Of a stretch of DNA of 64,000 bases, positions 44,470-54,382 are shown piece after piece (the stretch's first letter is position 1; each line of letters opens with the position of its first letter). The translations under genes and the position numbers were made by a program. The notes beneath the pieces are model-generated. The model worked only from the letters and a program-made list of their open reading frames with translations. It was not told the DNA's origin and ran no database searches. Source of the DNA: Marinigracilibium pacificum (GTDB taxonomy: Bacteria; Bacteroidota; Bacteroidia; Cytophagales; Cyclobacteriaceae); NCBI RefSeq assembly GCF_012926615.1, contig NZ_JABBNU010000011.1:183838-247837 (forward strand), in the 5' to 3' direction.

Positions 44470-44562
44470 AATTTACTAATATTATTTGAAGCTTTTTAGT
44501 GGAAGTCAGATACATACTGCCATTTTTTATGAGCTTCTCTTTCATAATTAGAAATAGAGTTA

Positions 44563-44570
44563 TACATTTG
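44563..44570 (+). promoter_or_regulatory. Putative -7 box of the his operon
   Basis: TACATTTG matches TAnnTTTG. A transcript start about six bases on would fall at or just before the leader-peptide ATG at 44577. Confidence 0.55.
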
Positions 44571-44576
44571 CCATAG

Positions 44577-44675
44577 ATGTATAATTCAGAACAACATATC
44601 AACAATATGGTAAAGGCTGTTGCCCAGACAGTTCCTTGTGTTCATGTACATCATCATTTCCATCATTCCTCTTAA
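44577..44675 (+). CDS. Histidine-rich his operon leader peptide
   Basis: A 32-codon ORF (33 with stop) in frame with a second ATG at 44607, which would give 22 residues. The last third reads CVHVHHHFHHSS: six of eight consecutive residues are histidine (codons 44643-44666). It ends at TAA 44673-44675, 109 bases before hisG. Such runs of the regulated amino acid directly upstream of its biosynthetic operon are the signature of leader peptides used in transcription attenuation. The protein itself is probably not functional; ribosome stalling at the His codons senses low His-tRNA. Confidence 0.85.
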   Translation: MYNSEQHINNMVKAVAQTVPCVHVHHHFHHSS

Positions 44676-44760
44676 CGAGGAATAATTACACTATATCGCC
44701 CATATTAGGGGTATGCACCCCGTTTAAAAATTCTGAAAACAATTTTCAGTATTTCTATTT
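44665..44760 (+). promoter_or_regulatory. Probable his attenuator region
   Basis: Three hairpins follow the His codons. ATTCCTC/GAGGAAT (44665-44671 with 44677-44683) includes the leader stop. GGGGT/ACCCC (44708-44712 with 44717-44721) could alternatively lose its GGG to CCC at 44699-44701. CTGAAAA/TTTTCAG (44733-44739 with 44743-44749) is followed by a T-rich tract. A ribosome stalled on the His codons would cover the first left arm. Which hairpin terminates is uncertain. Confidence 0.6.
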
Positions 44761-44784
44761 TATTCAATCAGAAGAAAATTTATC

Positions 44785-45642
44785 ATGACCAAACTAAAAA
44801 TAGCAGTTCAGAAGTCAGGAAGACTTAGTGAAGAGTCGTTAAGACTTATCAAAGAATGCGGAATAAAATTTAATAATGGGAAAGGAACTCTGAAGGCAGA
44901 GGCATCAAATTTTCCAATTGAATTTCTTTTTTTAAGAGATGATGATATTCCGGGGTATGTAGAAGATGGAGTGGCAGATTTGGGAATAGTTGGTGAAAAC
45001 GTTTTAGTCGAAAAATCCAAAGGACTTGAAATCAACAAAAGATTAGGATTTTCAAAATGCAGATTATCTCTAGCAATTCCAAAAGGAGAAAAATATGAAG
45101 GTATTTCATACTTTGAGGGTAAAAACATTGCTACTTCATATCCGAAATTATTGGGTGACTACCTCTCAAAACAAGGGATTAATGCAGATATACATGAGAT
45201 TTCAGGTTCTGTTGAAATAGCTCCTGGTATTGGTCTTGCTGAAGGTATTTGTGATATCGTAAGTTCGGGTAGTACCTTATTTATGAATGGGCTAAAGGAG
45301 GTAGATGTTATTTTTAATTCAGAAGCAGTTCTTGTTTCTTCTCCTGATATGGATCCGGCTAAAAAGGATATTTTAAATAAGCTAATTTTTAGAATTGATG
45401 CTGTTTTAAACAGTAAAAACAATAAATATATTTTACTTAACGCTCCAAATGACAAAGTAGAAGAAATAATTGGTATTCTTCCTGGAATGAGGAGCCCTAC
45501 TGTTTTACCATTAGCACAAGAGGGTTGGAGTAGTCTTCACTCTGTAATAAATGAAGATGAATTCTGGGAGAGAATAGAAAAGCTTAAAGAAGCAGGAGCA
45601 GAAGGCATACTTGTGGTTCCGATTGAAAAAATGATTAAGTAA
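44785..45642 (+). CDS. hisG: ATP phosphoribosyltransferase (long form)
   Basis: First enzyme of histidine synthesis, joining ATP and PRPP. The 285-residue length and C-terminal ACT-like regulatory domain (about 212-285, KYILLNAPNDKVEEIIGILPGMRSPTVLPL) make this the long HisG, which needs no HisZ. The catalytic part has KIAVQKSGRLSEESLRLI, FLRDDDIPGYVEDGVADLGIVG and the PRPP loop IVSSGSTLFMNGL. Histidine feedback inhibition through the ACT-like domain is expected. First structural gene after the attenuator. Confidence 0.96.
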   Translation: MTKLKIAVQKSGRLSEESLRLIKECGIKFNNGKGTLKAEASNFPIEFLFLRDDDIPGYVEDGVADLGIVGENVLVEKSKGLEINKRLGFSKCRLSLAIPKGEKYEGISYFEGKNIATSYPKLLGDYLSKQGINADIHEISGSVEIAPGIGLAEGICDIVSSGSTLFMNGLKEVDVIFNSEAVLVSSPDMDPAKKDILNKLIFRIDAVLNSKNNKYILLNAPNDKVEEIIGILPGMRSPTVLPLAQEGWSSLHSVINEDEFWERIEKLKEAGAEGILVVPIEKMIK

Positions 45643-45663
45643 AAAATTCAGCCAGAGACGATT

Positions 45664-46956
45664 ATGAAAATAATTAAAAATCCTTCAAAGAGTATTTGGA
45701 AAGATATTCTTGTTCGCCCCACAGCTGATATATCTGAAATGGCGAAAGTTGTTGGTCCTATACTTAATGATATAAAGAATTCAGGTGATGAAGCTTTAAA
45801 TACTTATTGCCAGAAATTTGACGACATCAGTATTCCCGAAGTGAAAATCTCTTCTGAGGAAATAAATAATTGCGATAACCTTGTTGCAGAAGATTTGAGG
45901 AAAGCTATTGATCAAGCTGCAGAAAATATAAAAGCATTTCACTCGGCACAGCTTATTCAGGAAGAGGTTATTGAGACTATGCCAGGGGTAACATGTTACC
46001 GAAAGTCAGTGGCTATTGAGAAAGTAGGGTTGTACATCCCGGGAGGAACAGCACCACTATTTTCAACGATATTGATGCTAGCTTTGCCAGCAAAAATTGC
46101 CGGATGTAAAGAAATTGTTCTTTGTACTCCACCAGATAAACAGCAACAGGTAAATCCAGCTATGTTATATGCTGCAAAAGTAGCTGGTGTATCATCGATT
46201 TATAAAATTGGTGGCGCTCAGGCTATTGCTGCAATGGCTTATGGTACGGAAACTGTACCTAAGGTTTTTAAAATTTTCGGGCCTGGAAATCAATATGTTA
46301 CAGCTGCAAAGCAATTACTTAATAGTGAAGGGATTGCAATCGATATGCCTGCCGGCCCGTCTGAAGTATTAGTTTATGCCGGTGAAGGTGCAAATCCTGC
46401 ATTTATAGCATCTGACCTTCTATCTCAGGCTGAACATGGTGTTGATAGTCAGGTTGTTTTTGTAACTACTGAGGAAGATTTAATACAAAAGGTTCAAAAT
46501 GAACTTACAATTCAGATTGAATATCTACCTAGAAAAGATTTTGCCGCAAAAGCATTAGAAAATTCGTTGTCAATTTTGATTGAAAATGAAAGTAAGGCTA
46601 TTGATTTGATCAATGAATATGCTCCTGAACACCTTATTTTATGTGGTAGAAGTGCAGATTCGATGGCAGATGGAGTAGTGAATGCTGGTTCTGTATTTAT
46701 TGGAGACCTGACTCCTGAGTCGGCTGGTGATTATGCCAGTGGTACCAATCACACTTTACCCACAAATGGGTTTGCTAAAGCTTATAGTGGGGTCTCTGTA
46801 GATAGTTTCTTAAAGAAAATTACCTTCCAGAAAATTACTGAAACCGGACTCAAAAATATCGGACAAACAGTAATGCTTATGGCTGAGGCTGAGCAACTGG
46901 AGGCACACAAAAATGCAGTTAAAATCAGACTTGATAAACTTGAAAGCAATGGTTGA
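45664..46956 (+). CDS. hisD: Histidinol dehydrogenase
   Basis: A 430-residue zinc enzyme catalysing the last two NAD-dependent steps to histidine. Typical blocks: VGLYIPGGTAPLFSTILMLALPAKIAGC, IYKIGGAQAIAAMAYGTETVPKV, FGPGNQYVTAAKQL, IDMPAGPSEVLVYAGEGANPAFIASDLLSQAEHG and the zinc/catalytic region EYAPEHLIL with TNHTLPTNGFAKAYSGVSVDSF. It starts 21 bases after hisG and its last eight bases overlap the hisC start. Confidence 0.97.
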   Translation: MKIIKNPSKSIWKDILVRPTADISEMAKVVGPILNDIKNSGDEALNTYCQKFDDISIPEVKISSEEINNCDNLVAEDLRKAIDQAAENIKAFHSAQLIQEEVIETMPGVTCYRKSVAIEKVGLYIPGGTAPLFSTILMLALPAKIAGCKEIVLCTPPDKQQQVNPAMLYAAKVAGVSSIYKIGGAQAIAAMAYGTETVPKVFKIFGPGNQYVTAAKQLLNSEGIAIDMPAGPSEVLVYAGEGANPAFIASDLLSQAEHGVDSQVVFVTTEEDLIQKVQNELTIQIEYLPRKDFAAKALENSLSILIENESKAIDLINEYAPEHLILCGRSADSMADGVVNAGSVFIGDLTPESAGDYASGTNHTLPTNGFAKAYSGVSVDSFLKKITFQKITETGLKNIGQTVMLMAEAEQLEAHKNAVKIRLDKLESNG

Positions 46957-48010
46957 AATAGATAACTTAATTAGACCTCATTTAAGAGGTATAAAACCTT
47001 ATTCATCGGCCAGAGATGAGTTTGAAGGTACTGCATCTGTTTTTCTTGACGCCAATGAAAACCCTTTCGGGTCTGCAGATGGATCTTCTTACAACAGATA
47101 TCCCGATCCTTTACAACGAAATGTAAAGAAGAAGATTAGTCTTTTGAAGGGAGTTGAAATTGAAAATATTTTCCTTGGGAATGGTAGCGACGAACCAATC
47201 GACCTTTTATTTAGATTGTTTTGTGAGCCGGGTGTAGATAAAGTTATCACAACACCTCCGACCTATGGTATGTACAAGGTTTCTGCTGATATCAATAATG
47301 TGAAAAATGTTGAAGTTCCCTTGCTTGAAAATTTTCAATTAGATGTTGATTCGATTATTAACGCTATTGATGCCAATGTCAAAATGATCTTCCTATGTTC
47401 ACCCAATAACCCTTCAGGGAATTTGTTGAATTCTGAAGATATCAGAGCCATTTTGAATACCTTCGACGGACTTGTAGTAATTGATGAAGCCTATATTGAT
47501 TTTACTAATGAAGAAAGTTGGCTAACCAGACTATCAGGTTATCAGAATATGGTTGTTTTGCAAACTTTTTCCAAAGCCTGGGGATTGGCAGGACTACGCT
47601 TGGGGATGGCTTTTGCTAATGAAAAAATAATAGGTTATTTGAATAAAATAAAACCACCATATAACATAAATCAAGCTACTCAAGAACTGGCCTCGAAGGC
47701 TCTTGATAATTTTAAATCAGTTGGTGACTGGGTTTCTGTAATTGTTGCAGAAAGAAAACGTATCAGTGAAAAATTACTTAAACTTTCTACCGTCAAAAAG
47801 GTATATTCATCAGATGCTAATTTTATATTAGTAAGGCTTGAAGGTGCTGGTAAACTATATCGGGATTTAATTGAAAAAGGAGTAGTTGTTAGAAACAGGT
47901 CTAATGTACTTCTCTGTGATGATTGTTTGAGAATTACTATCGGGACACCTTCAGAAAATGATATACTGATAAACGAACTATCAACCTTAATTTCACAACC
48001 AATTAACTAA
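46949..48010 (+). CDS. hisC: Histidinol-phosphate aminotransferase
   Basis: A 353-residue fold-I PLP enzyme. The start at ATG 46949 overlaps the hisD stop (GCAATGGTTGA); an earlier in-frame codon lies inside hisD and is rejected. Motifs: LDANENPFG, NRYPDPLQRNVK, LGNGSDEPIDLL, CSPNNPSGN, VVIDEAYIDF and the PLP Lys209 in TFSKAWGLAGLRLG. It converts imidazole acetol-phosphate to histidinol-phosphate. Confidence 0.97.
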   Translation: MVEIDNLIRPHLRGIKPYSSARDEFEGTASVFLDANENPFGSADGSSYNRYPDPLQRNVKKKISLLKGVEIENIFLGNGSDEPIDLLFRLFCEPGVDKVITTPPTYGMYKVSADINNVKNVEVPLLENFQLDVDSIINAIDANVKMIFLCSPNNPSGNLLNSEDIRAILNTFDGLVVIDEAYIDFTNEESWLTRLSGYQNMVVLQTFSKAWGLAGLRLGMAFANEKIIGYLNKIKPPYNINQATQELASKALDNFKSVGDWVSVIVAERKRISEKLLKLSTVKKVYSSDANFILVRLEGAGKLYRDLIEKGVVVRNRSNVLLCDDCLRITIGTPSENDILINELSTLISQPIN

Positions 48011-48019
48011 ATCAGACAA

Positions 48020-49117
48020 ATGAACAAAGTACTTTTTATAGATAGAGACGGAACTATAATCGTAGAGCCACCAACGGATTTTCAAGTTGATAGTCTCGAG
48101 AAATTATCATTTTTACCCGGAGCCATTTCAAATTTAAAAAAGATTAGCCAGCTAACAGATTACAAGTTGGTAATGGTTACAAATCAAGATGGTCTGGGTA
48201 CTAATTCTTTTCCGGAGGATACTTTTTGGCCGGCTCATAATAAAATGCTTGAGATACTGAAGGCTGAAGGTATCGAATTTGACGATATTCATATTGATAA
48301 GTCTTTTGAACATGAAAATCTTCCCACAAGAAAGCCGGGTACTGGTATGCTAAAAAAGTATATGACCGGTAATTATGATTTGGCGAACTCATATGTAATT
48401 GGTGACAGATTAACTGATATTCAGTTAGCTGAAAACCTTGGTGCAAGAGGAATATTTATTGGTGAAGAAAAAGCTGAGGGAGCAAGTTTGTCTACAACCT
48501 CATGGGAAGAGATATTCAGGTTTCTTGCCTTGCCTTCAAGAAAAGGAACAGTGATCAGAAAAACCAATGAGACAGATATTTTAGTATCCTTAAATCTTGA
48601 TGGTTCAGGTAAAACAGATATATCAACAGGTTTGGGCTTCTTTGATCATATGCTTGATCAGTTAGGTAAACATGGAGGGATTGATTTGAGTATTAAGGTC
48701 TCAGGCGACCTGCATGTTGATGAGCACCATACCATTGAAGATACAGCACTTGCACTCGGTGAGGCATTTGCAGAAGCACTTAAGAACAAAAGAGGTATAA
48801 ATAGATATGGGTTTCTGTTGCCGATGGATGACTCTTTAGCACAGGTAGCTATTGATTTTGGCGGAAGGCCATGGATTGTTTGGGAAGCTGAATTTAAAAG
48901 AGAGATGATAGGAGATATGCCTACCGAAATGTTTTATCACTTTTTTAAATCTTTTTCTGATGCTTCAAAATGTAATTTGAATATAAAAGTTGAAGGAAAT
49001 AATGAACACCACAAAATAGAGGCTATATTTAAAGCATGGGCGAAAGCAATTAAGTTTGCAGTGGCGAGAAATGAAGATGAACTAAATCAATTACCTTCAA
49101 CCAAAGGAATGTTATAA
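48020..49117 (+). CDS. hisB: Bifunctional histidinol-phosphatase / imidazoleglycerol-phosphate dehydratase
   Basis: A 365-residue fusion. The N-terminal HAD phosphatase (about 1-165) has Asp8 and Asp10 in [26 protein letters not shown] and [17 protein letters not shown]. The zinc-loop cysteines of E. coli HisB are absent, as in the GmhB-like gene of this window. The C-terminal dehydratase (about 175-365) has [32 protein letters not shown] and [16 protein letters not shown], the manganese-binding histidine blocks. Its TAA shares a base with the next ATG (TAATG). Confidence 0.96.
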   Translation: MNKVLFIDRDGTIIVEPPTDFQVDSLEKLSFLPGAISNLKKISQLTDYKLVMVTNQDGLGTNSFPEDTFWPAHNKMLEILKAEGIEFDDIHIDKSFEHENLPTRKPGTGMLKKYMTGNYDLANSYVIGDRLTDIQLAENLGARGIFIGEEKAEGASLSTTSWEEIFRFLALPSRKGTVIRKTNETDILVSLNLDGSGKTDISTGLGFFDHMLDQLGKHGGIDLSIKVSGDLHVDEHHTIEDTALALGEAFAEALKNKRGINRYGFLLPMDDSLAQVAIDFGGRPWIVWEAEFKREMIGDMPTEMFYHFFKSFSDASKCNLNIKVEGNNEHHKIEAIFKAWAKAIKFAVARNEDELNQLPSTKGML

Positions 49118-50019
49118 TGTCCAGCATCAAGAGTAGTTATTACCGGTATCTTTTGTCTCTCCAGGATAAAAAAAGAGGTGGTAGAACTGCTCATCCAAAA
49201 GTAGTCAGAAGAATTTTCAATAAGCTAGCTTCCAGAGTAAGTCATTTAAGTGGACTAGAACAAATAAAATTCAATGTTAATGGTATCGGCGTTTCCAGAG
49301 TTACTTCAGGAAGAGTAAATGATACCCAGGCAATTGTATTTGTACATGGCGGAGGATTTTGTTTTGGTAGTGTAAAAACACATTTATCGTTGATGGGGCA
49401 GGTTTCTAAAGCCTGCCATTTTCCTGTTTATGGAGTAGAATACAGCCTCGCTCCGGAAAGTAAATATCCAAAGGCAATTGAAGAGATCAGTTTGGTGATT
49501 GATTATTTATTAGATAGTTCTCCAAAATTGAAAAAAATCCATCTTATGGGAGACTCAAGTGGAGGAGGCCTGGCTTTAAGTGTCGCGCTTTATCGAAGAG
49601 ATAATCTAAAGAAAAATGTAGATAGTCTGGTTTTGCTTTCACCATGGGTTAATCTGGATATAGATTCGGGAATTTATGATTTACCTGAAGGAAAGGATCA
49701 TATGTTCAAGCCTGCTGATTTAAAAATGATGGCCAGTTATTATGCAGATGAATCACAGATCAGGTCTGATAATGAATATGCATCTCCCCTTAATTGCGAT
49801 CTTCATTCATTACCGAGGCTTTTGATTCAGGTAGGGAGCTTTGAAATTTTATTACACGATTCTGTCAAACTGGCTGAAAAGGCAGTTTCGGCAGGAAATG
49901 TGGTTAAGCTTGATATATGGGATAAGATGTTTCATGTGTGGCATTTTTTAGCACCAAGTTTACCCGAAGCAAACAAGGCATTATTTAAAGTTGCTGAATT
50001 TATCGTCAACTCGGATTGA
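49117..50019 (+). CDS. HSL-type alpha/beta hydrolase (esterase)
   Basis: A 300-residue esterase of the hormone-sensitive-lipase branch. HGGG at 77-80 (FVHGGGFCFGS) forms the oxyanion hole, Ser147 sits in GDSSGGGLAL, and the catalytic His probably lies in MFHVWHFLAP. It has no signal peptide. It is translationally joined to hisB by a one-base overlap, where hisHAFI would be found in many operons. A role in histidine synthesis is not indicated; it may simply ride on the operon. The substrate is unknown. Confidence 0.88.
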   Translation: MSSIKSSYYRYLLSLQDKKRGGRTAHPKVVRRIFNKLASRVSHLSGLEQIKFNVNGIGVSRVTSGRVNDTQAIVFVHGGGFCFGSVKTHLSLMGQVSKACHFPVYGVEYSLAPESKYPKAIEEISLVIDYLLDSSPKLKKIHLMGDSSGGGLALSVALYRRDNLKKNVDSLVLLSPWVNLDIDSGIYDLPEGKDHMFKPADLKMMASYYADESQIRSDNEYASPLNCDLHSLPRLLIQVGSFEILLHDSVKLAEKAVSAGNVVKLDIWDKMFHVWHFLAPSLPEANKALFKVAEFIVNSD

Positions 50020-50082
50020 TTCGTAGAATCTTGTTTTGGATGATGATTTCCTTTTCATATCTTCAAACAAATTTTTTTATTT

Positions 50083-51042
50083 ATGGTATACATCCTTTTT
50101 GTTATTGGATTTGTGATTCTGGTGAAGGGCGCTGATATATTAGTAGATGGGGCGTCATCTATTGCTAAAAGATACAATATTTCTGATTTTATTATTGGTC
50201 TTACAATAGTTTCAATAGGAACTAGTATGCCTGAATTGCTGGTTAATATTATGGCAGGAATTCAGGGTAAAAGTGAAATTGGAGTAGGAAACGTCCTTGG
50301 ATCCAATGTTGCAAATATTTTATTGGTTTTAGGCCTGTCAGCATGTATCAACCAACTACCGATAAAGAGAAATACGCTGTTTATTGAAATTCCTTTTAGT
50401 TTAACTGCAACTTTATTAGTTGGGTACTTTGCTAATGTATCTATATTTTCTGAATCCAAAGTCGGGCTAAGTTTAGATCTTACAGAAGGGATTATTTTGC
50501 TTTTCTTTTTTGCCTTGTTTTTAGGTTATATATACAATTATGCAAAAGAAAAGCATGATGATGTTATTGAAGGAACCATTAATACACAACCTATAGTTAA
50601 GAGTATTGCTTTTATCATAATTGGTATAATAGGCCTTTTTTTAGGCGGGAAATGGGTGGTTGATGGTGCAATAGAATTATCTAAGTTATTTGGATTAAGC
50701 GAAAGCTTTATTGGATTGACATTAGTTGCTCTGGGTACTTCACTTCCTGAATTGGTAACTTCGGTAGTCGCAGTATACAGAAAGAAAACACAATTGGCTG
50801 TAGGAAATGTTATCGGAAGTAATATTTTTAATCTGCTATGGATATTAGGTATAAGTTCGATTATTACACCGATAGAATTCGAAACTGTAAATAATAGTGA
50901 TATAATGATGATCATCATTAGTTCAAGTTTATTGATTCTATCTATTATAGTAGGAAAAAGATCTGTTATTACCCGATACGAAGGCGTTGTTTTTTTACTT
51001 GTATATGCCGGATATATTTATCATTTGTTCCTCAGAGGGTAA
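50083..51042 (+). CDS. Calcium/sodium antiporter, CaCA (YrbG-like) family
   Basis: A 319-residue inner-membrane exchanger with about ten helices in two inverted repeats. The alpha-1 motif is SIGTSMPELLVNIMAG with GNVLGSNVANILLVLGL. The alpha-2 motif is ALGTSLPELVTSVVA with GNVIGSNIFNLLWILGI. Paired acidic residues in PEL bind the cations. A central loop with KEKHDDVIEGT separates the halves. It lies 63 bases after the esterase and may be transcribed alone. Confidence 0.93.
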   Translation: MVYILFVIGFVILVKGADILVDGASSIAKRYNISDFIIGLTIVSIGTSMPELLVNIMAGIQGKSEIGVGNVLGSNVANILLVLGLSACINQLPIKRNTLFIEIPFSLTATLLVGYFANVSIFSESKVGLSLDLTEGIILLFFFALFLGYIYNYAKEKHDDVIEGTINTQPIVKSIAFIIIGIIGLFLGGKWVVDGAIELSKLFGLSESFIGLTLVALGTSLPELVTSVVAVYRKKTQLAVGNVIGSNIFNLLWILGISSIITPIEFETVNNSDIMMIIISSSLLILSIIVGKRSVITRYEGVVFLLVYAGYIYHLFLRG

Positions 51043-51089
51043 TTCTGTTAATTATTTAAAATTTGGTGGTATTAACTGATAAAGGGTGT

Positions 51090-51097
51090 TATTTTTG
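51090..51097 (+). promoter_or_regulatory. Putative -7 box of guaA (leaderless geometry)
   Basis: TATTTTTG matches TAnnTTTG and ends five bases before the ATG at 51103. TTTG at 51062-51065 could be a distant -33 element. No purine riboswitch fold is visible in the 60 bp gap. Confidence 0.5.
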
Positions 51098-51102
51098 TGC
51101 CC

Positions 51103-52632
51103 ATGTCAGAACAAATACTTATCATCGATTTCGGTTCGCAGTATACACAGTTGATAGCCAGACGTGTTCGCGAGTTAAATGTTTATTGTGAAATTCATCC
51201 ATACAATAACCTACCTGAACTTTCCGAGAATGTGAAAGGAGTGATTTTTTCGGGTAGTCCTTGTTCAGTAAGAGAGGAAGATTCTCCACGAATTCCAATT
51301 GAAAATTATAGAGGTAAACTACCTGTTTTAGGGGTTTGTTATGGTGCTCAATTATTAGCTTTTGATCAGGGTGGCTTCGTTATGCCATCAGAAATCAGAG
51401 AGTATGGTAGAGCAAACCTTAGTAAAGTGAATTCAATAAACCCTTTATTCGATGGTGTTGACATAGATAGTCAGGTTTGGATGTCTCATGGTGATACTAT
51501 TAAGGATCTACCTGAAAATTTTGAGATTATTGCCTCAACAAGGTCGGTAGAGGTTGCTGCTTACCATGTGAAAGATGAAGATACCTATGGAATTCAATTC
51601 CATCCGGAAGTGACACATTCTACTGATGGTAAAACAATATTGAAAAATTTCATCGTTAATATTTGCGGATGTGCCCAGGACTGGACACCAGCTCACTTTA
51701 TCGATGAAACTGTAGCGCAACTAAAAGAACAACTTGGTGATGATAAGGTAGTTTTGGGTCTTTCTGGTGGGGTTGATAGTTCTGTTGCTGCAATGTTAAT
51801 TCATCAGGCTATTGGTAAAAATTTACATTGTATTTTTGTTGATAACGGACTTTTAAGAAAGCATGAATATGAAGATGTTCTCGAATCATACAAGCACATG
51901 GGGCTAAATGTCAAAGGTGTTGATTCAAAAGAATTATTTTATGATGCTCTTAAAGGAAAGACTGATCCTGAAGCAAAAAGAAAAGCTATTGGCAAGGTTT
52001 TTATAGATGTATTTGATGCTGAAGCACATAAGATTCAAGATGTGAAATGGCTGGCACAAGGTACAATTTACCCAGATGTTATTGAGTCGGTTTCTGTAAA
52101 AGGACCTTCAGCTACAATTAAATCACACCACAATGTTGGTGGTCTTCCGGAGAAGATGAATTTAAAAGTAGTAGAGCCATTAAATAGCTTGTTTAAAGAT
52201 GAGGTTAGAAAAGTAGGTTCTGCACTTGGTCTGGATGATGCAATATTAAACAGGCACCCATTCCCAGGTCCAGGACTAGCTATCAGGATTTTAGGGGATA
52301 TTACTCCTGAAAAGGTTCATATTTTACAAGAAGTTGATTATATATTTATTCAAGGTTTGAAAACGGCAAATTTATATAATCAGGTTTGGCAAGCTGGTGC
52401 TATTTTACTTCCAATTAACTCAGTAGGAGTTATGGGCGATGAAAGAACATATGAAAGGGTAGTTGCTCTAAGAGCTGTAACTAGTGTTGATGGTATGACT
52501 GCAGACTGGTGTCATCTTCCGTATGAATTTTTGGCTGAGATATCTAATACCATTATTAATAAAGTAAAAGGAGTAAACAGAGTAGTTTACGATATAAGCT
52601 CTAAGCCACCTGCAACAATTGAGTGGGAATAG
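51103..52632 (+). CDS. guaA: GMP synthase (glutamine-hydrolysing)
   Basis: A 509-residue enzyme converting XMP to GMP. The glutamine amidotransferase domain has nucleophile Cys79 ([10 protein letters not shown]) with His167 and Glu169 (QFHPEVTHS). The ATP pyrophosphatase P-loop is SGGVDSS (221-227). The C-terminal dimer domain ends [17 protein letters not shown], the universal GuaA finish. I choose ATG 51103; a GTG two codons earlier is in frame but lies in the promoter box. Confidence 0.97.
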   Translation: MSEQILIIDFGSQYTQLIARRVRELNVYCEIHPYNNLPELSENVKGVIFSGSPCSVREEDSPRIPIENYRGKLPVLGVCYGAQLLAFDQGGFVMPSEIREYGRANLSKVNSINPLFDGVDIDSQVWMSHGDTIKDLPENFEIIASTRSVEVAAYHVKDEDTYGIQFHPEVTHSTDGKTILKNFIVNICGCAQDWTPAHFIDETVAQLKEQLGDDKVVLGLSGGVDSSVAAMLIHQAIGKNLHCIFVDNGLLRKHEYEDVLESYKHMGLNVKGVDSKELFYDALKGKTDPEAKRKAIGKVFIDVFDAEAHKIQDVKWLAQGTIYPDVIESVSVKGPSATIKSHHNVGGLPEKMNLKVVEPLNSLFKDEVRKVGSALGLDDAILNRHPFPGPGLAIRILGDITPEKVHILQEVDYIFIQGLKTANLYNQVWQAGAILLPINSVGVMGDERTYERVVALRAVTSVDGMTADWCHLPYEFLAEISNTIINKVKGVNRVVYDISSKPPATIEWE

Positions 52633-52648
52633 AGAAACAGAAGTTATT

Positions 52649-54382
52649 ATGAGAAAATTCTTTCTTTTTTTGATTTTTTGCTTTGCAACGCTGAATATTT
52701 TTGCTCAAGAATCAGCAAAGCTTCGTTATGAGAATGGTAAATCCCTTTTCAGAGAAGGTAAATATGCATTAGCACGTGAAAATTTCGAGACAGTATTGCA
52801 GACTGAGAATAGTGGTGGTGCTTATGCAGAACTGGCTTCATATTATTTTGCTTTGTCAAGTTTAAGAATGGGGGAAATGAATACTGCAAAAAATATGTAT
52901 CTGCAGATTCTTAATAAATATCCTTCATGGCCTTATATCGATGAGGTAAAGTATGGATTGGCAGATGCTTATTTTCAGTCAGGTAATATTTTTGAAGCAG
53001 TTGAAATGCTAAGGTCTATCAAGAATAAAAACCTGAGAGAAGAGGGTAGAAACATGAAAATGTACTACCTGCTTGCAGTGGGTGACCTAAAGTACCTTAC
53101 GGAGTTATTACAAAAATACCCTGAAGATAAAGACCTTGCTGTTTTATTAGCAGAGAGAATCTATCTACAACCTCTTTACGAACAAGATAGAAATCTTTTG
53201 GATTTTCTGGTAAAGGAATATGATCTTGATGCAGAAAAGTATAATGCGCTTGGTGGGCTAAGAAATGTAAAAAAGGACGTTTATGAAGTAGCTGTAATGT
53301 TACCTTTTCAATCGGACAGATTTAGAGCGGGTAAGACTCGGAAAAACTTTGTAATGGATCTTTTTGAAGGTATCAATATCGCTTTAGATTCATTAAAAAG
53401 AGATGGAGTAAATGTAAAAGTTTATGCATTTGATACCAAACTTGATTCCACTCATACTGCAAAAATTCTTCAGTCAGGTGATCTTGATGCAATGGATCTG
53501 ATTATCGGACCTTTGTATGAAGCTCCTTTTAAAGCTGTGTCTCAGTTTGCCTATGACAGAAAGATAAATCTCATTCACCCGTTAAGTGATAAAGTAGAAT
53601 ATATCAGTGAAAATCCTTTTAGCTACTTACTCAAAAGTAGTTATGTTACCCAGGCAAAAAATGCTGCAGAATATGCAGTGCAATCATTCGACTTGAATAA
53701 AAATTATATGATTTTCTATTCGGATAATCATAAGGATAGTGCGATGGCTGCAACATACAGGCAAACATTGAATGAGAAAGGGTTTACAAATGTTTATTTC
53801 AAAAAGATATCTGTTGATGAAATTCAGAACTCAATGAATTTTCTGGCTGAAATGAATGATGAAAGAATATTTAAATTCAAAGAAGATAGTATTGGTCATA
53901 TTTTTCTTGCTTCTCACGATAAAAGGTTGATTGCTAAAGCAATAAGTACTCTAGGTATTCGTGATGAGAAAATACCAATGATTACTACCGACGAGATTTT
54001 TGAAATTTCAACACTTTCTTATGATCAGGTAGAAAGATTAGGTATTAGAATTATTGCATCAGATTATGTAAATAAAAATAATGGCACCTATAATTCTTTT
54101 AGAAAGTTTTATATAAACAGCACAGGAGCATTACCTTCAAAATATACTTGTCTTGGCTTTGACATGATGTATTATTTTGGAAAGCAAATGGGTGCTAACG
54201 GAAGGTATTTCCAGCTTGATAATGAAGATAATTACGTTGAAGGGAAATTAACACCAGCATATAATTATTTTCAGGCAAATGATAATAAATACACCTCAAT
54301 ACTTCAGTTTATTGAAGCAAGATTATTGCTTCCGGAACAGATAAAAGATCTTAATTATGAGCCGATCAATAGAAACAAGTAA
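52649..54382 (+). CDS. Exported TPR / periplasmic-binding-protein-like fusion
   Basis: A 577-residue exported protein with signal peptide MRKFFLFLIFCFATLNIFAQ (start 52649; an earlier in-frame codon runs into guaA). Residues ~22-190 are TPR-like (ENGKSLFREGKYALARENFE; LADAYFQSGNIFEAVEML). Residues ~215-560 resemble a type I periplasmic binding fold as in LppC/branched-chain amino acid receptors (VAVMLPFQSD, IIGPLYEAPF, INLIHPLSDKVEY, YTCLGFDMMYYFGKQM). No transporter genes are adjacent, so a sensor or wall-synthesis regulator like LpoA is possible. It overlaps hemL by 26 bases. Confidence 0.8.
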   Translation: MRKFFLFLIFCFATLNIFAQESAKLRYENGKSLFREGKYALARENFETVLQTENSGGAYAELASYYFALSSLRMGEMNTAKNMYLQILNKYPSWPYIDEVKYGLADAYFQSGNIFEAVEMLRSIKNKNLREEGRNMKMYYLLAVGDLKYLTELLQKYPEDKDLAVLLAERIYLQPLYEQDRNLLDFLVKEYDLDAEKYNALGGLRNVKKDVYEVAVMLPFQSDRFRAGKTRKNFVMDLFEGINIALDSLKRDGVNVKVYAFDTKLDSTHTAKILQSGDLDAMDLIIGPLYEAPFKAVSQFAYDRKINLIHPLSDKVEYISENPFSYLLKSSYVTQAKNAAEYAVQSFDLNKNYMIFYSDNHKDSAMAATYRQTLNEKGFTNVYFKKISVDEIQNSMNFLAEMNDERIFKFKEDSIGHIFLASHDKRLIAKAISTLGIRDEKIPMITTDEIFEISTLSYDQVERLGIRIIASDYVNKNNGTYNSFRKFYINSTGALPSKYTCLGFDMMYYFGKQMGANGRYFQLDNEDNYVEGKLTPAYNYFQANDNKYTSILQFIEARLLLPEQIKDLNYEPINRNK

